From: Firmicutes bacterium CAG:110
GTDB lineage: Bacteria; Bacillota; Clostridia; Oscillospirales; Oscillospiraceae
Direction: 5' to 3'
Length of the DNA stretch: 7,651 nt
Assembly (NCBI GenBank): GCA_000434635.1
Contig: HF988149.1
Coordinates: forward strand, 88,152-95,802
Shown here: positions 5,924-7,651 of the stretch, piece by piece
Numbering within the stretch: position 1 is the first letter of the stretch
Layout of the letters: every line of letters starts with the position of its first letter
The notes under the pieces: model-generated
Databases searched by the model: none
What the model saw: only the letters and a program-made list of their open reading frames with translations
What the model was told of the DNA's origin: nothing
Position numbers and translations under genes: made by a program

Positions 5924-6342
5924 TGGGCGAATATGACGATCTGCTTTACCTGCCCCACCCCGTTTCCCGGAGGCACCCGCCCATGTCCGCCATGGACAGA
6001 GCCGCGCAGTTTTCCCCCTTCTCCGCCCTCACCGGCTACGAGGCCGTTCTTCAGGAGGCAGGCCGTCTGACGGATAGCCGGGCGGACCTGACGGAATACA
6101 GCCGGGACATTCTGGATCAAAAGCAGCAGATACTTCTGGACGCCGCCCCGGCGCACCCGGAGATCACCGTGACCTGTTTCATCCCTGACCGCCGCAAGCA
6201 GGGCGGCGCATACGTGACGCTCAAGGGAAATCTGAAAAAAATCGACCTCCGCCGCCGTACAATGGTCATGCTGGACGGGACGGAGATTTCTCTGGACGAC
6301 GTTGTGGATATCCAGTGCGACCTGTTTACCGGTCGGGTCTGA
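5923..6342 (+). CDS. YolD-like protein, partner of the Y-family polymerase
   Basis: A 139-residue small protein whose ATG shares one base with the polymerase stop (TAATG), with AGGAGG 12 bases upstream, so the two are almost certainly translationally coupled. The N-terminal part holds RRHPPMSAMDRAAQFSPFSA (16-35), followed by LTGY; the C-terminal half (FIPDRRKQGGAYVTLKGNLK, then a basic stretch and VMLDGTEISLDDVVDIQ) matches the compact beta-rich YolD domain. In Bacillus, YolD-family proteins sit beside YqjW/UvrX-type polymerases and have been compared to UmuD as functional partners, though unrelated in sequence. A role in controlling or aiding translesion synthesis is inferred from this context; the molecular mechanism is not evident. 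Length exceeds the minimal YolD domain because of the conserved N-terminal segment. Confidence 0.85.
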   Translation: MGEYDDLLYLPHPVSRRHPPMSAMDRAAQFSPFSALTGYEAVLQEAGRLTDSRADLTEYSRDILDQKQQILLDAAPAHPEITVTCFIPDRRKQGGAYVTLKGNLKKIDLRRRTMVMLDGTEISLDDVVDIQCDLFTGRV

Positions 6343-6348
6343 TACTAT

Positions 6349-6380
6349 TTCCTGATTAAAATCTTAATTTTAATCAGGAA
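6349..6380. repeat. Perfect 14-bp AT-rich hairpin downstream of the YolD gene
   Basis: TTCCTGATTAAAAT (6349-6362) pairs perfectly with ATTTTAATCAGGAA (6367-6380) around CTTA. It starts 6 bases after the YolD stop. There is no T-run, so it may act in mRNA 3'-end stability or be part of a mobile-element remnant rather than be a normal terminator. Confidence 0.65.
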
Positions 6381-6402
6381 GGCATCGCCTGACGGCGCTG
6401 CC
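6381..6402. repeat. GC-rich hairpin (second of three)
   Basis: GGCATCGCC (6381-6389) pairs with GGCGCTGCC (6394-6402) at 8 of 9 positions around TGAC. It directly adjoins the preceding 14-bp hairpin without any gap. Confidence 0.5.
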
Positions 6403-6403
6403 G

Positions 6404-6437
6404 GTTTTGTGATTTATAAGGAAAGAAATCACAAAAC
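6404..6437. repeat. Perfect 12-bp hairpin (third of three)
   Basis: GTTTTGTGATTT (6404-6415) pairs perfectly with AAATCACAAAAC (6426-6437) around a 10-base loop containing AAGGAAAG. It is the last of three consecutive inverted repeats filling 6349-6437. Confidence 0.6.
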
Positions 6438-6470
6438 AAGTCTCATATGAACTCCATGCCCTTCAGGCAA

Positions 6471-6486
6471 TTAGGGCCTATCTGAA
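6471..6486. repeat. Solo copy of the MITE-like element end
   Basis: TTAGGGCCTATCTGAA is an exact 16-base match to the inverse of 4236-4251, the right end of the 161-bp element with its flanking TAA. Identity stops here and no second end follows, so this is a remnant or a lone end. With the element's right end it forms an inverted pair around the polymerase-YolD genes. Confidence 0.6.
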
Positions 6487-6502
6487 GTTCAGTATGATAC
6501 GC

Positions 6503-6541
6503 AAAAAGGACGTATTGCAGCACTGCAACACGTCCTTTTTT
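6503..6541. terminator. Bidirectional intrinsic terminator between convergent genes
   Basis: AAAAAGGACGTATTGCAG (6503-6520) and CTGCAACACGTCCTTTTT (6523-6540) pair at 17 of 18 positions around CA. The plus strand ends in TTTTTT and the minus strand in TTTTT, so it can stop both the polymerase-YolD transcript and the BMP-family gene transcript. The BMP gene stop lies 11 bases away. Confidence 0.9.
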
Positions 6542-6551
6542 GATCTATGGT

Positions 6552-7651
6552 TTACGTAACATCATCCGCCGGAATGGTGTCCCGGTAAATGCCCAGAAGC
6601 CGCACCGTCGGTTTGGAAATCGGGAGCAGCTCGTCATAGGCGGGAATCGCGCCGTGGACATTCTCGCACAGCCAGTCCATGTGAAGCAGGTCTTCCGCCC
6701 CAAGCGTCCGTATGCCATCGTTCTTGACTACGCCGCCCTGTGCGACGATCTTCCTGCGGAAGGGGTCGATCGTTCCGTTTTTGATGCCGCTGCGCAGGTA
6801 GAGCGCCAGATTCTTGATGCCCTCCGGCAGATCGTCCGCCAGCTTTACGTCGATCACGCCGCTGCTCATCCCCCACCAGTCGTTCACCGCCTGCCCGTGG
6901 ATGTCGTCCCATGTGCCGGACAGGATCGCCCGTATCACGTTTTCATAGAACTTTCCCCATATCCAACAGGGTGAACCCAACGGGATAAATTCGCCGCTGC
7001 CGCCGATGTAATAGGTGCCGTACTCCGTGTGCAGCTTGTCCTCCGCCGGTGTATCCCGGTTGGAGATCACGCGGATTCCGTCCCGGATGAACTCCTGCGT
7101 CGGGTTGCCCGGCATGCACGACCATTTCAGCTCGATCTGCGCTCTGGGATTGGTGAGCTGCGCGCCGAGGGCAAAGGCGTTGATGGAAGCGGGAACGCCA
7201 AAAATCGGATAAGAACCCACGTAGCCGATTCTGTTGTTGTCCGCCATGGCCCCGGCGATCGCCCCGGTGATGAATTTTCCCTCGTAGATGCGGCTGTAGT
7301 AGGTGCGAACCGTGGAATAAGGCATATGAATGGAGCAGTTCAGGAACCGCACCTTGGGATAGCGGATGGAGACCTTCAGGCTGGGCGCGACCAGCTGGGG
7401 CGTCGTAGTGAAAATGACCTCCGCGCCGTCCGCGACGGCCTGTTCCAGAAGCGCTTCCGCCTGAGCGGCCGTGTCCGCGCCAAAATAGCTGCGCACCGTG
7501 ACGGCGTTCCCCAGAGCGTCCTCCAGATGCTTTCTCCCCACGTCATGGGCGCACGTCCATGGGCTGGTCTCCACGGTACGCTGGTGAACGAAGGCAACAT
7601 TGACATGTCCCGGCCGCCACAGTCTGCCGAACAGCGACTGCTTTGCGGCGG
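6552..7651 (-). CDS. BMP-family (Med/BmpA-like) substrate-binding protein, C-terminal part, 5' end beyond window
   Basis: At least 365 residues are visible; the frame is open to the right edge. The BMP/Med domain of nucleoside- or sugar-type ABC binding proteins begins with HVNVAFVHQRTVETSPWTCA, continues with HDVGRKHLE, and includes the GADTAAQAEALLEQAVADGA segment, RIGYVGSYPIFGVPASINAF with FALGA, and WGKFYENVIRAILSGTW near the C-terminus. Such proteins bind a ligand outside the membrane, or, in Bacillus Med, act as cytoplasmic or surface regulators. A GTG inside the domain is an unlikely start because family-conserved sequence precedes it. The 14 residues before the domain (AAKQSLFGRLWRPG) do not resemble a signal peptide or lipobox tether. 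An extra N-terminal domain is therefore possible; I recall clostridial proteins with this arrangement. The bidirectional terminator follows the stop. The ligand is unknown. Confidence 0.85.
   Translation of the reverse strand, partial: AAKQSLFGRLWRPGHVNVAFVHQRTVETSPWTCAHDVGRKHLEDALGNAVTVRSYFGADTAAQAEALLEQAVADGAEVIFTTTPQLVAPSLKVSIRYPKVRFLNCSIHMPYSTVRTYYSRIYEGKFITGAIAGAMADNNRIGYVGSYPIFGVPASINAFALGAQLTNPRAQIELKWSCMPGNPTQEFIRDGIRVISNRDTPAEDKLHTEYGTYYIGGSGEFIPLGSPCWIWGKFYENVIRAILSGTWDDIHGQAVNDWWGMSSGVIDVKLADDLPEGIKNLALYLRSGIKNGTIDPFRRKIVAQGGVVKNDGIRTLGAEDLLHMDWLCENVHGAIPAYDELLPISKPTVRLLGIYRDTIPADDVT

Noticed and set aside
6540..6974. 144-codon plus-strand frame opposite the BMP-family gene
   Set aside because: It begins at the bidirectional terminator, has no ribosome site, and lies opposite a conserved BMP domain.

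Overview
The window looks like chromosomal DNA of a fairly GC-rich member of the Clostridia, probably a gut bacterium of the Oscillospiraceae type. This is inferred from strong AGGAGG-type ribosome binding sites, a Gram-positive lipoprotein signal, GC-rich coding DNA between AT-rich spacers, and the pairing of a Y-family DNA polymerase with a YolD-like protein. No RNA gene, CRISPR array or transposase gene was seen.

Left block (1-1300, minus strand): a lipoprotein substrate-binding protein of the branched-chain amino acid (Liv) ABC transporter type. A GC-rich hairpin follows its stop at the window edge. No permease or ATPase gene is in view.

Second block (1390-3963, plus strand): a perfect-consensus sigma-A promoter (TTGACA, 17 bases, TATAAT) drives a tightly packed operon of a MarR-family regulator, a citrate synthase and a second MarR-family regulator. 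It ends at a strong intrinsic terminator. The promoter diverges from that of the binding-protein gene, and both promoters carry palindromes at positions where a repressor could act.

Third block (3964-4399): a spacer without genes, unusually rich in inverted repeats. It holds an extended -10 promoter candidate, a 31-base AT-rich hairpin, a 161-bp near-palindromic MITE-like element flanked by a TAA repeat, and four further hairpins up to the next gene.

Fourth block (4400-6342, plus strand): a Y-family translesion DNA polymerase with catalytic residues and a clamp-binding motif, and a YolD-like protein whose start overlaps the polymerase stop (TAATG). Behind them lie three consecutive hairpins, a 16-base copy of the MITE end in opposite orientation, and a bidirectional terminator.

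Right block (6552-7651, minus strand): the C-terminal 365 residues of a BMP-family (Med/BmpA-like) binding protein that runs off the right edge. The part just before its BMP domain does not look like a signal peptide, so an additional N-terminal domain is possible.

The genes fall into independent units: nutrient sensing or uptake at both ends, a regulated central-carbon enzyme, and a DNA-damage-tolerance pair. The most unusual material is the dense set of inverted repeats around the polymerase-YolD pair and the regulator-citrate synthase-regulator operon.
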